Source: Nocardioidaceae bacterium (GTDB taxonomy: Bacteria > Actinomycetota > Actinomycetes > Propionibacteriales > Nocardioidaceae). Taken from it: 64,000 nt of DNA. The position numbers and the translations under genes are program-made. The stretch is from NCBI GenBank assembly GCA_030655315.1, contig JAURVT010000040.1, positions 1 through 64,000 on the forward strand, written 5' to 3'. Each line of letters starts with the position of its first letter. The first letter of the stretch is position 1. This document shows, piece after piece, positions 25,542-35,862 of the stretch. Under the pieces are notes generated by a model. That model ran no database searches. It was not told the DNA's origin and worked only from the letters and a program-made list of their open reading frames with translations.

Positions 25542-26276
25542 TCAGGCCCGGGCGAGGAGGAGGCGGCGCACCACCAGGCGCTCGGTGCACGTCCAGGCGG
25601 CCGACGTCGCCAGGTACAGCGCCGCGGCGAGCGGCACGAAGCAGGCGAACCCGACCGAGAGCACCGGGGCGAGGTACCGCAGCGCGGGCCCGCCGGGGAC
25701 CGGCTCGGCGCCCTCGACCGGGGCGGTCGAGCGTGCCAGCACGACGCCGGCCGTCGCGACGACCACGAGCACCACGGCGAACACCGCGGCACCGGGCGCC
25801 GCCAGCGCGCCGGCCGTCACCGCCTGGACCAGCGAGGTCCCGAGACCCACCCCCACGAGCGCCTGGTCGAGCAGCAGGTTGGGAAGCCCGGCGAGACGCG
25901 CCTGCGTGAAGACGCCGTAGACCATGGCGAGGACGGGGGCCTGCGCGAGCACGGGCAGGCACCCGGCGAGCGGTGAGGCGCCCTCCCGCGCGTACAGCTC
26001 GAGCATCTTGGCCCGGAGCAGCTCAGGGGTGTCGCGGTGACGTCGGCGCAGCTCGGCCACCAGCGGCGCGAGCCGTCGTCGTCCGAGGTCGGCCCGCACC
26101 TGCGCGACACCGAGCGGCACCAGCAGCAGACGCACGAGCGCGGTCAGCGCGACCACGGCCGCCGCGGCCGCGTGGTCGGCCCCCACCAGCGGGGCGAGGG
26201 CGTCGGACAGGGACAGCACGAGGTCGCCCGCGTGCCGCAGCACGGGGGCGATCAGAGGGAGGTCGAACGGTGACAT
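25542..26276 (-). CDS. YidC/Oxa1-family membrane protein insertase paralogue
   Basis: 244 residues, shorter than the main YidC. ALTALVRLLLVPLGVAQVRA and the polar stretch PLVAELRRRHRD match the family; ASPLAGCLPVLAQAPVLAMVYGVF is the conserved Oxa1 core. Five hydrophobic segments, no long N-terminal domain. Lies next to a DUF6412 gene, a pairing I recall from Streptomyces. Probably an alternative insertase; its clients are unknown. Confidence 0.86.
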   Translation of the reverse strand: MSPFDLPLIAPVLRHAGDLVLSLSDALAPLVGADHAAAAAVVALTALVRLLLVPLGVAQVRADLGRRRLAPLVAELRRRHRDTPELLRAKMLELYAREGASPLAGCLPVLAQAPVLAMVYGVFTQARLAGLPNLLLDQALVGVGLGTSLVQAVTAGALAAPGAAVFAVVLVVVATAGVVLARSTAPVEGAEPVPGGPALRYLAPVLSVGFACFVPLAAALYLATSAAWTCTERLVVRRLLLARA

Positions 26277-26350
26277 GGGTGGCTCCAGGGATGGCGCGGA
26301 CGTGGGGTCGTCTGGCCACCGGAGCCCTCACCCCTCGCGTCGAGTTCCGA

Positions 26351-26387
26351 CCCAGTTACCCCAAGACAGCACGGATGGGTGACTGGG
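26351..26387. promoter_or_regulatory. Imperfect inverted repeat between the DUF6412 and yidC genes
   Basis: CCCAGTTACCC (26351-26361) and GGGTGACTGGG (26377-26387) pair over 11 bases with one T-G wobble and a 15-base loop. It lies in the 165-base gap upstream of the yidC paralogue and after the DUF6412 stop. It may be an operator or an intercistronic stem; no binder is evident. Confidence 0.4.
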
Positions 26388-26441
26388 CCGGAAGTCGACG
26401 GCCGTGGTGGGTCGCTCTGGGGGACGCGCGCGGGTGCGGCG

Positions 26442-26738
26442 TCAGGCGGTGGCCGGGACGCGACGTCCCGGGGCACGGGGACGCGGACGCGCATCGGTGT
26501 CGGGATCGCTCTGCGCGACCGCGGCCACCTCGCCGGGCGCGGTGCGCCGGGCCGAGGCGTAGGGCGGGGCGACGTGCGTCGTCACCGGTGCGGAGGCCGG
26601 GCGCGCGCGTCCGAGCAGCGCGACGACGGCCAGCGCGGCCGCGGCGGTGCCGACGAGCCGCGGGTCGGCGTCGAGCAGCCACAGGTGCGCGGCGAGGAAC
26701 GCCACCACCTGCTGCAGCAACGCGTCCATGCCCGGCAC
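26442..26738 (-). CDS. DUF6412 membrane protein
   Basis: 98 residues. One hydrophobic N-terminal region (two short segments around VVAFLAAHLWLL and GTAAAALAVVALLG), then a polar C-terminus with SDPDTDARPRPRAPGRR, the DUF6412 hallmark as I recall it. Function unknown. Paired with the neighbouring yidC paralogue. Start could be ATG 26738 or ATG 26729. Confidence 0.75.
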   Translation of the reverse strand: MPGMDALLQQVVAFLAAHLWLLDADPRLVGTAAAALAVVALLGRARPASAPVTTHVAPPYASARRTAPGEVAAVAQSDPDTDARPRPRAPGRRVPATA

Positions 26739-26778
26739 CCTAGCCCGTCGCGACGCCCGGATCCCCGTGCGGCGACGT

Positions 26779-27402
26779 TCAACGGCCGAGGAGCCAGCCG
26801 TTGAGGTCGGCGAGGCGGACGGCCTCGGCGCGGGTGCGGGCGCCGGTCTTGCCGATCGCGCTCGACAGGTGGTTGCGCACGGTCCCCTCCGACAGCGACA
26901 GGGCCCGGGCGACGTCGGCCACGGTCCCGCCGTCGCGGGCGGCCGACAGCACGTCGGTCTCGCGGGCCGTCAGCGGCGTCTCGCCCTGGGTGAGCGACTC
27001 GGCCGCCAGGGTCGGGTCGACGACGCGCAGGCCCTGGGCCACCCGACGCACGGCGTCGGCGAGCTGGCGGGCCGGGGTGTCCTTGACGACGAAGCCGCTC
27101 GCCCCCGCCGCCATGGCCTGGCGGAGGTAGCCCGGGCGTCCGAACGTGGTCACCATCAGCACGCGGCACGAGGGCAGCTCGGCGACGAGCTCGCGGGCGG
27201 CCGCGACACCGTCGACGCCGGGCATCTCGACGTCGAGCAGGGCGACGTCGGGACGCTCGCGCCTCGCCGCCTCCAGCACCTCGTCGCCGCGTCCCACCTC
27301 GGCCACGACCGTGATGTCGGGCTCGAGGTCGAGCAGGGCGGCCAGGGCACCGCGGACGAGGCTCTGGTCGTCGGCCAGGAGCACGCGGATCGGGTCGGTC
27401 AT
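26779..27402 (-). CDS. NarL/LuxR-family response regulator
   Basis: 207 residues. Receiver domain IRVLLADDQSLVRGAL with phospho-acceptor Asp in VALLDVEMPGVDG and Lys in FVVKDTPA; C-terminal helix-turn-helix TPLTARETDVLSAARDGGTVADVARALSLSEGTVRNHLSSA. Partner of the histidine kinase immediately upstream (ATGA overlap). Context says it controls the ABC-2 transporter ahead of the kinase. Confidence 0.95.
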   Translation of the reverse strand: MTDPIRVLLADDQSLVRGALAALLDLEPDITVVAEVGRGDEVLEAARRERPDVALLDVEMPGVDGVAAARELVAELPSCRVLMVTTFGRPGYLRQAMAAGASGFVVKDTPARQLADAVRRVAQGLRVVDPTLAAESLTQGETPLTARETDVLSAARDGGTVADVARALSLSEGTVRNHLSSAIGKTGARTRAEAVRLADLNGWLLGR

Positions 27403-28535
27403 CGGGGCACGTCCAGGGTGAGCCGGAACCCGCGGCCGTCGGTACCGGGTCCGGTGGACAGGTGGGCACCGGCGAGCCGGGCACGTTGGCGCAGCCCGTC
27501 GAGCCCGTGGCCGGGATCGGCATGGTGGTCCGCGCCGACGCCGTCGTCCTCGACCGCCATCCCGGTGGACGACACGGTCACGCTGCACCTGGACGCGCCG
27601 CTGTGCCGGACCACGTTGGTGACGGCCTCGCGCACCGTCCAGGCGTAGAGGTCGCGGTAGCGGCTCGGCACCTCCTCGGCGACGGTGGGCAGGTCGGGCG
27701 TGATGCCGGCGGACTCCAGCGCCGACCGGGCCGACGCGATCTCCGCGGGCAGCGACACGCCCCGCACGCCGAGCGCGGTCTGGCGGACGTCGGCCAGCGC
27801 GTCGCGCGACAGCCGCTCGAGGTCGACGAGCTCGCGGCGGGCGCGGTCGAGGTCGACGTCGAGCATCCGCTGGGCGAGCTCGGCCTTGACGGTCACCACG
27901 GTGAGGGAGTGGCCGAGGATGTCGTGCAGGTCCCGGGCGATGCGTGAGCGCTCCTCCTCGATGGTCAGCTCGGCCAGCTCGCGCTCGGCGACCACCAGCG
28001 CGTCCTGACGCATCGAGGCGACCCGGAACCCCCACACCGCGAGGGTCGCCAGCACCACGGCGAGGCCGTTGCCGTTGTCCTGCCAGCCCGGCACGAGCCG
28101 CAGCGACGCCTCGGCGAGCACGAACAGCGCGCCGCACGTCACCCACGCCCACCGGACGGGCAGCGAGCCCATGCTCAGCGCGGCGACGAACACCAGGCAG
28201 GTGAGCGCCTGGTCGCCGGCGATCGGGACCAGCAGGGCGGTACAGGCCACGAGCACCACCAGGACGACTCCGCGCAACGCGAGCTCGCGTCCCCGCCGCG
28301 GCGGCCGCCGGATCGGGCCGCTGACGAGCAGGCCGCCGAGGTACACGGCCGCGAACACCACCAGCAGGACGACCCCGGCGACGCGGGCCCAGCCGTCCTC
28401 GCCCAGCACCCGGCCCAGCGGGTTGCCCAGGTAGGCCAGCCAGATGCCACCGACGACCGTGCGCATCCACGGGCGTGGCGGCTCGGTCGTCGGTGGCGCG
28501 TCGGCCCCGGTGCTCACGTCGGGGACGATACTCAC
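27399..28535 (-). CDS. Sensor histidine kinase, NarX/DesK-like
   Basis: 378 residues. Six hydrophobic segments in the first 180 residues with almost no extracellular domain, so it probably senses the membrane itself. HisKA_3 motif SRIARDLHDILGHSLTVVTVKAELA carries the phospho-His; the ATPase domain shows VREAVTNVVRHSGAS and DDGVGADHHADPGHGLDGLRQRA. GTG 28535 overlaps the ABC permease stop (GTGA). Four genes run as one operon: ATPase, permease, kinase, regulator, a layout typical of membrane-damage or peptide detoxification systems. Confidence 0.94.
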   Translation of the reverse strand: MSIVPDVSTGADAPPTTEPPRPWMRTVVGGIWLAYLGNPLGRVLGEDGWARVAGVVLLVVFAAVYLGGLLVSGPIRRPPRRGRELALRGVVLVVLVACTALLVPIAGDQALTCLVFVAALSMGSLPVRWAWVTCGALFVLAEASLRLVPGWQDNGNGLAVVLATLAVWGFRVASMRQDALVVAERELAELTIEEERSRIARDLHDILGHSLTVVTVKAELAQRMLDVDLDRARRELVDLERLSRDALADVRQTALGVRGVSLPAEIASARSALESAGITPDLPTVAEEVPSRYRDLYAWTVREAVTNVVRHSGASRCSVTVSSTGMAVEDDGVGADHHADPGHGLDGLRQRARLAGAHLSTGPGTDGRGFRLTLDVPR

Positions 28536-29322
28536 ACCCGGGCCGTGTCCCTGCGGAACCGCCAGACCGCGCCGGCGACGAAGACCACGGTCCAGGCGAC
28601 GACGTTGACCACGGCCGTCCACAGCGTGCCCTCGTGCCCGAGCGGGTAGCGGGCGATGACGCCCACCCCGTAGACCGGGGTGTACTGGGCGATCGTGGAG
28701 AACACGTCGCCCATCTGTGAGAGCGGGACGAACAGTCCGCCGGCGAACGACAGCACCGCGAGCAGCGGACCGAGCACCTGCATGACGTTCTCGCTCGGCA
28801 GCAGGTAGCCCATGAACAGGCCGAAGGCCGAGAACAGCGCGGAGCAGAGCCAGGCGAGCACGCCGCACTCGAGCAGCGTCGACGTCGGCAGCTCGGCGCC
28901 CGCCAGCAGCCCGACGACGGACGTCGCCACGACGGCGACGAGCCCCATGGCCATCGCGCAGGCGATCTTCACCGCGACGTAGGCCACGGGGTGCAGCGGC
29001 GTCAGGCGCAGCTGACGGCTCCAGCCGACGGCCCGCTCGATCGAGACCATCGCGCCGCCGCTCGTCGAGGCCACCATGGCCCCGTAGACCGCCATCGAGA
29101 TCATGACGTAGGCGGTGACGTTGCCGGCGCCGGCGCTCTGCGTCCGGTAGGAGGCGTCGGTCCCGAACAGCAGGAACAGCACCGGCGGGAGGACGACGGT
29201 GAAGATCACCGTGCGGCGGTTGCGGACCATGCGTCGCAGCTCGAGGCCGAGCAGCGTGGCCGAGAAGCCTCCCCACGGCGGGGTGCGGCGGTCCTGGACG
29301 CGGGTGGGTGCGGCGGTGGCGC

Positions 29323-29326
<4 letters not shown>
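28532..29326 (-). CDS. ABC-2 type transporter permease
   Basis: 264 residues, six helices. Begins with a polar stretch and LLGLELRRMVRNRRTVIFTVVLPPVLFLLFG, typical of ABC-2 permeases such as those of drug or peptide exporters. ATG 29326 overlaps the ATPase stop (ATGA). The exported substrate cannot be read from sequence. Confidence 0.9.
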
Positions 29327-30258
<932 letters not shown>

Positions 30259-30341
30259 GTCCTCAGGCTGTCGCGCGGGCGCCGCCCCGACCCGTGCCGC
30301 AGGTCACGTCCCCGCCCTGACATCCGTCACGGGCGACCGGG

Positions 30342-30968
30342 TCAGGACGCCGGTGCGGCCGCCCAGCTGATCGGCTCGGACAGGCTCGGCGAGGTCAGCT
30401 CGACGGAGGTGGTCGTGCCGCCCTCGGGGAGCAGGAAGAGCAGGCACAGGTCGGCCGTCGCCTCGGGCGCGAAGGTCGCGGGCAGCGTCCCCGAGGGGCA
30501 CTGGCGGAGGGTGCCGACGACGGGGGTGGCGCCCCAGGTCTCGCCCTCGGCGTCGAGCACGGCCAGCGGCAGCGAGGCGCCACCGAGGTCGGAGGTGCCC
30601 CGGTTGGTCGCCTTCACCGCGACGTACCAGGGCTGGGAGGTCTCGGCGTCGGCCACCCCGAAGTCGGTGAGGTCGGCCGTCCTGCCGCGGGTGACGGAGC
30701 CGACGCTCACGTCGACGATGCCGGGATCCTGGTCGCCCCGGCGCAGCAGCACCGTGGCGGGTGCGCCGAGCTCGAGCTCGGCGCCACCACCGGTGAGCGA
30801 CACCCTCGCCGCGGACGGCGACGCGCTCGCCGCCGCGGAGGGAGCAGCGGACGGCGCGGGGTCGCCCGCGTCGTCACCGGACGAGCAGCCGGTGGCGGCC
30901 AGGACGACCAGGACCGCCCCCACCGCCCAGCGGCGTGAGGACGGTCCCGAGGTCGAGCTGCGGCGCAT
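30342..30968 (-). CDS. Putative lipoprotein, unknown function
   Basis: 208 residues from ATG 30968: Arg-rich start, hydrophobic core and lipobox LAATGCSSGDD, then an Ala/Ser/Pro-rich linker. The rest is a beta-rich domain (ITRG-like VGSVTRGRTADL, PWYVAVKATNRGTSDLGG) resembling DUF4352-type immunoglobulin-like lipoproteins. Monocistronic between the transporter operon and glyS. Confidence 0.78.
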   Translation of the reverse strand: MRRSSTSGPSSRRWAVGAVLVVLAATGCSSGDDAGDPAPSAAPSAAASASPSAARVSLTGGGAELELGAPATVLLRRGDQDPGIVDVSVGSVTRGRTADLTDFGVADAETSQPWYVAVKATNRGTSDLGGASLPLAVLDAEGETWGATPVVGTLRQCPSGTLPATFAPEATADLCLLFLLPEGGTTTSVELTSPSLSEPISWAAAPAS

Positions 30969-31083
30969 CGCGCCAGTGTGGCGCACGTCGCTTCCCGGTG
31001 TCCGGCGGATCGCCGGACGGGCAGCGGGCTCGGATGCTCGCACTAGAGCCGGGGCAGGCGCCAGGCGGGATGCCTGCGTTCGC

Positions 31084-32472
31084 TCAGCAGCCGATGAGGC
31101 GGGCGGCGAGGTAGGCCGGGAGCTGGTCGAGCGAGACGCGCTCCTGGGCCATCGTGTCGCGCTCGCGCACCGTCACCGCGTCGTCGTCGAGGGAGTCGAA
31201 GTCGAACGTGATGCAGAACGGGGTGCCGATCTCGTCCTGGCGGCGGTAGCGACGGCCGATGGCGCCGGCGTCGTCGAAGTCGACGTTCCAGCTCTGGCGC
31301 AGGTCGGCGGCGAGCTGCTTGGCGCGGGGCGTCAGCCGCTCGTTGCGCGACAGCGGGAGCACGGCGGCCTTGACCGGCGACAGGCGCGGGTCGAGCTTGA
31401 GCACGACGCGCTTGTCGACGCCGCCCTTGGCGTTGGGCGCCTCGTCCTCGGTGTAGGCGTCCACGAGGAAGGCCATCATCGAGCGGTTGACGCCGGCGGC
31501 GGGCTCGATGACGTACGGCGTCCAGCGCTCGTTCTTCTCCTGGTCGAAGTACGACAGGTCCTGGCCGGAGTGCTCGGCGTGCGTCGACAGGTCGAAGTCG
31601 GTGCGGTTGGCGACGCCCTCGAGCTCGCCCCACTCGGAGCCGGCGAAGCCGAAACGGTACTCGATGTCGACGGTGCGCTTGGAGTAGTGCGAGAGCTTCT
31701 CCTGCGGGTGCTCGAACAGGCGCAGGTTGTCGGCGTCGATGCCGAGGCCGGTGTACCAGTCGTGCCGCGTGGAGATCCACTCCTCGTGCCACTGCTCGTC
31801 GGTGCCGGGCTCGACGAAGAACTCCATCTCCATCTGCTCGAACTCGCGCGTGCGGAAGATGAAGTTGCCGGGCGTGATCTCGTTGCGGAAGCTCTTGCCG
31901 ATCTGGCCGATGCCGAACGGGGGCTTCTTGCGCGCCGAGCCCATCACGAGCGCGAAGTTCACGAAGATGCCCTGCGCGGTCTCGGGGCGCAGGTAGTGCT
32001 TGCCCTCCTCGGACTTGACGACGCCGAGGTAGGTCTCGAGCAGGCCGTTGAACATCCGGGGCTCGGTCCAGGCGCCGCGCGTGCCGCAGTTGGGGCAGGG
32101 GACGTCGGCCATCTGCACCGTGTCGGGGTCGTCGATCTTCTTGCGCTCGGCGTACTCCTCCTGCAGGTGGTCCTCGCGGAAGCGCTTGTGGCAGCTCTGG
32201 CACTCCGTCAGCGGGTCGACGAAGGCGGCGAGGTGGCCCGAGGCCTCCCAGACCGGGGTGGGCAGGATGACCGAGGAGTCGAGGCCGACGACGTCGTCGC
32301 GCCCCTGCACGGTCGAGCGCCACCACTGGCGCTTGATGTTCTCCTTGAGCTCGACGCCGAGGGGGCCGTAGTCCCAGGCGGAGCGGGTGCCCCCGTAGAT
32401 CTCGCCGCAGGGGAAGACGAACCCCCGGCGCTTGCAGAGGCTGATGACGTGGTCGAGGGTCGTGGCAGGCAT
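31084..32472 (-). CDS. glyS: Glycyl-tRNA synthetase (alpha2 type)
   Basis: 462-residue class II synthetase charging tRNA-Gly. Starts [36 protein letters not shown]; motif 2 region is [25 protein letters not shown], motif 3 is [22 protein letters not shown]; anticodon-binding domain at the C-terminus. Zinc-type Cys pairs in CQSCHKRF and CPNCG. ATG 32472 chosen from the family start. No T-box is seen upstream. Confidence 0.96.
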   Translation of the reverse strand: MPATTLDHVISLCKRRGFVFPCGEIYGGTRSAWDYGPLGVELKENIKRQWWRSTVQGRDDVVGLDSSVILPTPVWEASGHLAAFVDPLTECQSCHKRFREDHLQEEYAERKKIDDPDTVQMADVPCPNCGTRGAWTEPRMFNGLLETYLGVVKSEEGKHYLRPETAQGIFVNFALVMGSARKKPPFGIGQIGKSFRNEITPGNFIFRTREFEQMEMEFFVEPGTDEQWHEEWISTRHDWYTGLGIDADNLRLFEHPQEKLSHYSKRTVDIEYRFGFAGSEWGELEGVANRTDFDLSTHAEHSGQDLSYFDQEKNERWTPYVIEPAAGVNRSMMAFLVDAYTEDEAPNAKGGVDKRVVLKLDPRLSPVKAAVLPLSRNERLTPRAKQLAADLRQSWNVDFDDAGAIGRRYRRQDEIGTPFCITFDFDSLDDDAVTVRERDTMAQERVSLDQLPAYLAARLIGC

Positions 32473-32540
32473 GGCCTGTCTCCGTCCGGCTGGGTGTCGG
32501 CGGGCGTGTGCGGGAGGTCGTGACGCCCCGCGCCCGAGGG

Positions 32541-32846
32541 TCACCTCAGGCTAGCGGCAGGCGGTGCTGCGACGACAACCTGATAGGCCGTCGGCTCGTC
32601 GACGGCCCGGGAGAGCAGCGGCACGACCACCATCTTGGACTCGGTGCCCGACAGGGCGCGGCGGTAGGAGCCGACATCGTCCCAGCGCGTGGTCAGGCAC
32701 CAGAGCTCGGGGTCGTCGACGTTCTGCCCGACCTCGCCGCCCGCGTACCCGGCCCGGCCCGACAGCACCCGCAGCGCCGACTCGGCCTGCGCGGCGAACG
32801 CCTCGCGGTCGGGCTGTGCCACGCGGTAGCGGGTGAGGACGACCAT
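32541..32846 (-). CDS. Antibiotic-biosynthesis-monooxygenase (ABM)-domain protein
   Basis: 101 residues, a single dimeric ferredoxin-like barrel: [57 protein letters not shown]. Such proteins are usually haem-degrading or quinol-oxidising enzymes, or have unknown roles; nothing here decides. Divergent from the DUF6703 gene with only 14 bases between starts. Confidence 0.82.
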   Translation of the reverse strand: MVVLTRYRVAQPDREAFAAQAESALRVLSGRAGYAGGEVGQNVDDPELWCLTTRWDDVGSYRRALSGTESKMVVVPLLSRAVDEPTAYQVVVAAPPAASLR

Positions 32847-32860
32847 GGCACCATCAGACC

Positions 32861-33148
32861 ATGCCGGAGCCCTCGTCCCGCGCCCCGATGAGCCAGGTGC
32901 TCATGCTGCGCCTGCAGTCGCTGCCGCGGCTCGCGCTGCCCGCCGCCGTCCTGCTCCTGGCGCTCGTCGGCCTGGCCGCGCCGCCGCTGTACGCGGTGCC
33001 CGCGCTCGGGATGCTGCTGGCGCTGCTGGCCTTCCTCGCCTCCTTCACCTGGGCCCAGGCCGGCTCCCGCGGCCGTCTCGTGCGGATGGTCGTCATGGGC
33101 GTCCTCGCCGGCCTCCTCGTCTCCCGCGCGTTCGAGGCCCTGTCCTGA
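32861..33148 (+). CDS. Small DUF6703-like membrane protein
   Basis: 95 residues with two or three hydrophobic helices (LALPAAVLLLALVGLAA, ALGMLLALLAFLASFTWAQ, VVMGVLAGLLVSRAF). Resembles the actinobacterial DUF6703 family by pattern. ATG 32861 lies 14 bases from the divergent ABM start. Function unknown. Confidence 0.7.
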   Translation: MPEPSSRAPMSQVLMLRLQSLPRLALPAAVLLLALVGLAAPPLYAVPALGMLLALLAFLASFTWAQAGSRGRLVRMVVMGVLAGLLVSRAFEALS

Positions 33149-33173
33149 CGGACGAGCGTCCCCCCGGGTGGAT

Positions 33174-33212
33174 TTGACAACCGTTCCCAGGCTTCCTGAG
33201 AATGACAGTCAT
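33174..33212 (+). promoter_or_regulatory. znuA promoter with Zur-like box over the start codon
   Basis: A -35-like TTGACA (33174-33179) and a -10-like GAGAAT (33198-33203) are 18 bases apart, which would put the transcript start at about 33210, at the ATG itself. TGAGAATGACAGTCA (33198-33212) matches the TGANAATGANNNTCA pattern of actinobacterial Zur boxes and covers the -10 and start. The gene for Zur lies three genes downstream. Confidence 0.6.
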
Positions 33213-34188
33213 GAAGAACAAGTCCTCCGCCCTGCTCGGCGCGACGCTGTCCGGCGTGCTCCTCCTTGCCGCCTGCGGCAGCAGCGACCCGGGGTCGTCC
33301 GACGCGGGTTCCGGTCCCCGCGTCGTGGCGTCGTTCTACCCGTTCGCGTACGTCGTCGAGCAGGTCGCAGGCACCTCGGTCGACGTGGAGAACCTCACCA
33401 CGCCCGGCACCGAGCCCCACGACCTCGAGCTCAAGCCGCGCCAGGTCGCCGACGTCCAGGACGCCGACCTCGTGGTCTACGAGACCGGCTTCCAGGCGGC
33501 CGTGGACCAGGCCGTCGACCAGGGCGACCTGTCGGACGACCAGCGGCTCGACGTGGCCGACGTCGTCACGCTGCTGCAGGCCGGCGAGGACGGGGCCGAG
33601 GAGGAGGGCCACGACCACGAGGGCGAGGACCACGCGCACGAGGACGAGGAGGGCCACGACCACGGCGGCACCGACCCGCACGTGTGGCTCGATCCCGCCA
33701 ACATGGCCAGGATCACCGACGCCGTCGTCGAGCGCCTCGGCGACGTCGACCCCGACCAGGCCGACACCTTCGAGCAGAACGGCGAGGCGTTCAAGGCCGA
33801 GCTCACGACGCTCGACACCTCCTTCCGCGAGGGCCTGGCGACCTGCGAGACGCGCGACGTCGTCACCAGCCACGCCGCGTTCGGATACCTCGCCGAGGCC
33901 TACGACCTGGTGCAGGTCCCGATCGCCGGCATCGAGCCCGGCAACGAGCCCACCGCCGCGCAGCTGGCCGACATCACCCGGCTCGTGCGCGAGGACGGCA
34001 TCACCACGATCTTCACCGAGGAGCTCGCGAGCCCCGCGGTCGCGGAGACCGTCGCCCGGGAGACCGGTGCGACGACCGCTACGCTCTCCCCCATCGAGGG
34101 CCTCACCGACGACACCGCGGACCAGACGTACCTGACCCTCATGCAGCAGAACCTCGCCGCCCTCCAGAAGGCCAACCGTTGCTCGTGA
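33211..34188 (+). CDS. znuA: Zinc ABC transporter binding lipoprotein
   Basis: 325 residues. Lipobox LLLAACGSS (Cys22). Zinc ligands: EPHDLELKP, HVWLDP, TSHAAFGYL and EELASPAVAE. A His/Asp/Glu loop (GHDHEGEDHAHEDEEGHDHGG) is the ZnuA zinc-sensing loop. Start: ATG 33211 (MKNKSS) is preferred to ATG 33202 because the promoter predicts a leaderless transcript there and neither ATG has a ribosome site. Leads znuACB-zur. Confidence 0.93.
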   Translation: MKNKSSALLGATLSGVLLLAACGSSDPGSSDAGSGPRVVASFYPFAYVVEQVAGTSVDVENLTTPGTEPHDLELKPRQVADVQDADLVVYETGFQAAVDQAVDQGDLSDDQRLDVADVVTLLQAGEDGAEEEGHDHEGEDHAHEDEEGHDHGGTDPHVWLDPANMARITDAVVERLGDVDPDQADTFEQNGEAFKAELTTLDTSFREGLATCETRDVVTSHAAFGYLAEAYDLVQVPIAGIEPGNEPTAAQLADITRLVREDGITTIFTEELASPAVAETVARETGATTATLSPIEGLTDDTADQTYLTLMQQNLAALQKANRCS

Positions 34189-34198
34189 GCACCCGCCC

Positions 34199-34987
34199 GT
34201 GACCGCCGCCGACGCGGCGCCGCCCGTCCGGCTGGTCGACGTCACCGTCCAGCTCGGCGGGCGTCCGGTCGTCCGGGGGGTCGACCTGACGGTGGGCGCC
34301 GGCGAGTTCGTCGCCCTCCTCGGCACCAACGGCTCGGGCAAGAGCACGCTGATGCGTGCCGCGGTCGGCCTGCTGCCCCTCGCCGGCGGCACCGCGCAGC
34401 TGTTCGGCTCGCCCGTCGACCGGTTCCGCGCCTGGGAGCGGCTCGGCTACGTGCCGCAGCGCTCGACCGCCGTGTCCGGCGTCCCGTCCACCGTGGGCGA
34501 GGTGGCGCTGAGCGGCACCCTGTCGCGACGCCGCGTCGTGGGCCTGGCCCGGCGCGACGACCGTCGCGCGGCGATGGAGGCGCTCGACCGCGTCGGCCTG
34601 GCCGACCGCGCCCGCGACGCCGTCACCGAGCTGTCCGGCGGCCAGCAGCAGCGCGTGATGATCGCCCGCGCCCTGGCCGGACGCTGCGACCTGCTGGTGA
34701 TGGACGAGCCCACCGCCGGCGTCGACCAGGAGAGCCAGCTGGTGCTGGCCGACCTGTTCCGCGGCCTGGTCTCCGAGGGACGCTCGGTCTGGCTCGTCGC
34801 GCACGAGCTCGGCCCGCTGGCCGCCCTGGTCGACCGTGCCGTCGTCCTGAGGGACGGCTCGGTGGTGCACGACGGCCCGTACGAGCACGCGATCGGCGCC
34901 CCGCACGCGCACGACCACCCGCACGGCGACGAGCCGGCGCGCCCGGGCGCCATCGGCACGCACGGCGCCTGGGGGTCGGCCACCTGA
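34199..34987 (+). CDS. znuC: Zinc ABC transporter ATPase
   Basis: 262 residues. Walker A LLGTNGSGKSTL, signature LSGGQQQRVMIARAL, Walker B LLVMDEPTAGVD, switch HELG. The Q-loop reads GYVPQRSTA. C-terminus carries His-rich HAHDHPHGDE, possibly a zinc sink. GTG start 11 bases after znuA. Stop shares one base with the znuB ATG (TGATG). Confidence 0.93.
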   Translation: MTAADAAPPVRLVDVTVQLGGRPVVRGVDLTVGAGEFVALLGTNGSGKSTLMRAAVGLLPLAGGTAQLFGSPVDRFRAWERLGYVPQRSTAVSGVPSTVGEVALSGTLSRRRVVGLARRDDRRAAMEALDRVGLADRARDAVTELSGGQQQRVMIARALAGRCDLLVMDEPTAGVDQESQLVLADLFRGLVSEGRSVWLVAHELGPLAALVDRAVVLRDGSVVHDGPYEHAIGAPHAHDHPHGDEPARPGAIGTHGAWGSAT

Positions 34988-35862
34988 TGCTGGAGCTGCT
35001 CGACTACGACTTCATGCGCCGCGCGCTCGTGGCCGCGGTGCTCACCGGCCTCACCGCGCCCGCGATCGGCACCTACCTGGTCCAGCGGCGCCTGGCGCTG
35101 CTCGGCGACGGCATCGGCCACATCGCGCTCACCGGGGTCGCGCTCGGCCTGCTGACGGGCTTCGCGCCCATCCTCACCGCCGTCGTCGTCGCCGCGCTCG
35201 GCGCCGTCGTCATCGAGCTGCTGCGGGTCTACAGCCGCACCAGCGGCGACGTCGCCCTGGCGCTGCTGTTCTACGGCGGCATCGCGGGCGGCGTGCTGCT
35301 GCTCAACCTCGCGGGCGGCTCGGCGTCCACCCTCAACAACTACCTGTTCGGCGCCATCACCACGGTCTCGGACGGCGACCTCACGCTCGTGGCCGGCCTG
35401 ACGGTGCTCGTCCTGGTGCTCGCGGTCGGGCTCGCGCCGCAGCTGTTCGCGGTCTGCCAGGACGAGGAGCACGCGCGCGTCAGCGGCGTGCCGGTGCGGT
35501 TCTACGGGCTGCTGATCGCGGTCCTGGCCGCCGTCACCGTGACGGTCGCCATGCGCACCGTCGGGCTGCTGCTGGTCTCGGCCCTGATGGTGGTTCCCGT
35601 GGCCACCGCGCAGCAGCTGACGCGCAGCTTCCGCGTGACGTTCGCGCTGGCGATGGCCATCGGCACCGTCGCGGCGGTCGCCGGGGTCGGCACCAGCTTC
35701 TACGCCGACACCCAGCCCGGGCCGACCATCGTCGTCCTCGCGCTCGCGGCGTTCGCGGTGACCGCGCCGGTCGGCGCGATCCTGCACGCACGACGCCGGC
35801 GACCACGCGGTGGGCCGCCCGTCCCCACCGCCGGTCCGGCGGACAGTACCGTGGTGCCATGA
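34987..35862 (+). CDS. znuB: Zinc ABC transporter permease
   Basis: 291 residues, eight or so helices of the ABC-3 family. LLGDGIGHIALTGVALGLL, YLFGAITTVS, ARVSGVPVRFYGLL and MRTVGLLLVSALMVVPVATAQQLTRSF are conserved family segments. Coupled to znuC and overlapping zur (ATGA). Confidence 0.94.
   Translation: MLELLDYDFMRRALVAAVLTGLTAPAIGTYLVQRRLALLGDGIGHIALTGVALGLLTGFAPILTAVVVAALGAVVIELLRVYSRTSGDVALALLFYGGIAGGVLLLNLAGGSASTLNNYLFGAITTVSDGDLTLVAGLTVLVLVLAVGLAPQLFAVCQDEEHARVSGVPVRFYGLLIAVLAAVTVTVAMRTVGLLLVSALMVVPVATAQQLTRSFRVTFALAMAIGTVAAVAGVGTSFYADTQPGPTIVVLALAAFAVTAPVGAILHARRRRPRGGPPVPTAGPADSTVVP

Noticed and set aside
26779-28470. Single 563-codon protein spanning kinase and regulator
   Set aside because: The first half is an out-of-frame reading of the histidine kinase; the real regulator starts at 27402.
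32473-32540. T-box or glycine riboswitch ahead of glyS
   Set aside because: Only 68 bases lie between glyS and the upstream gene, with no T-box sequence or glycine-aptamer core.
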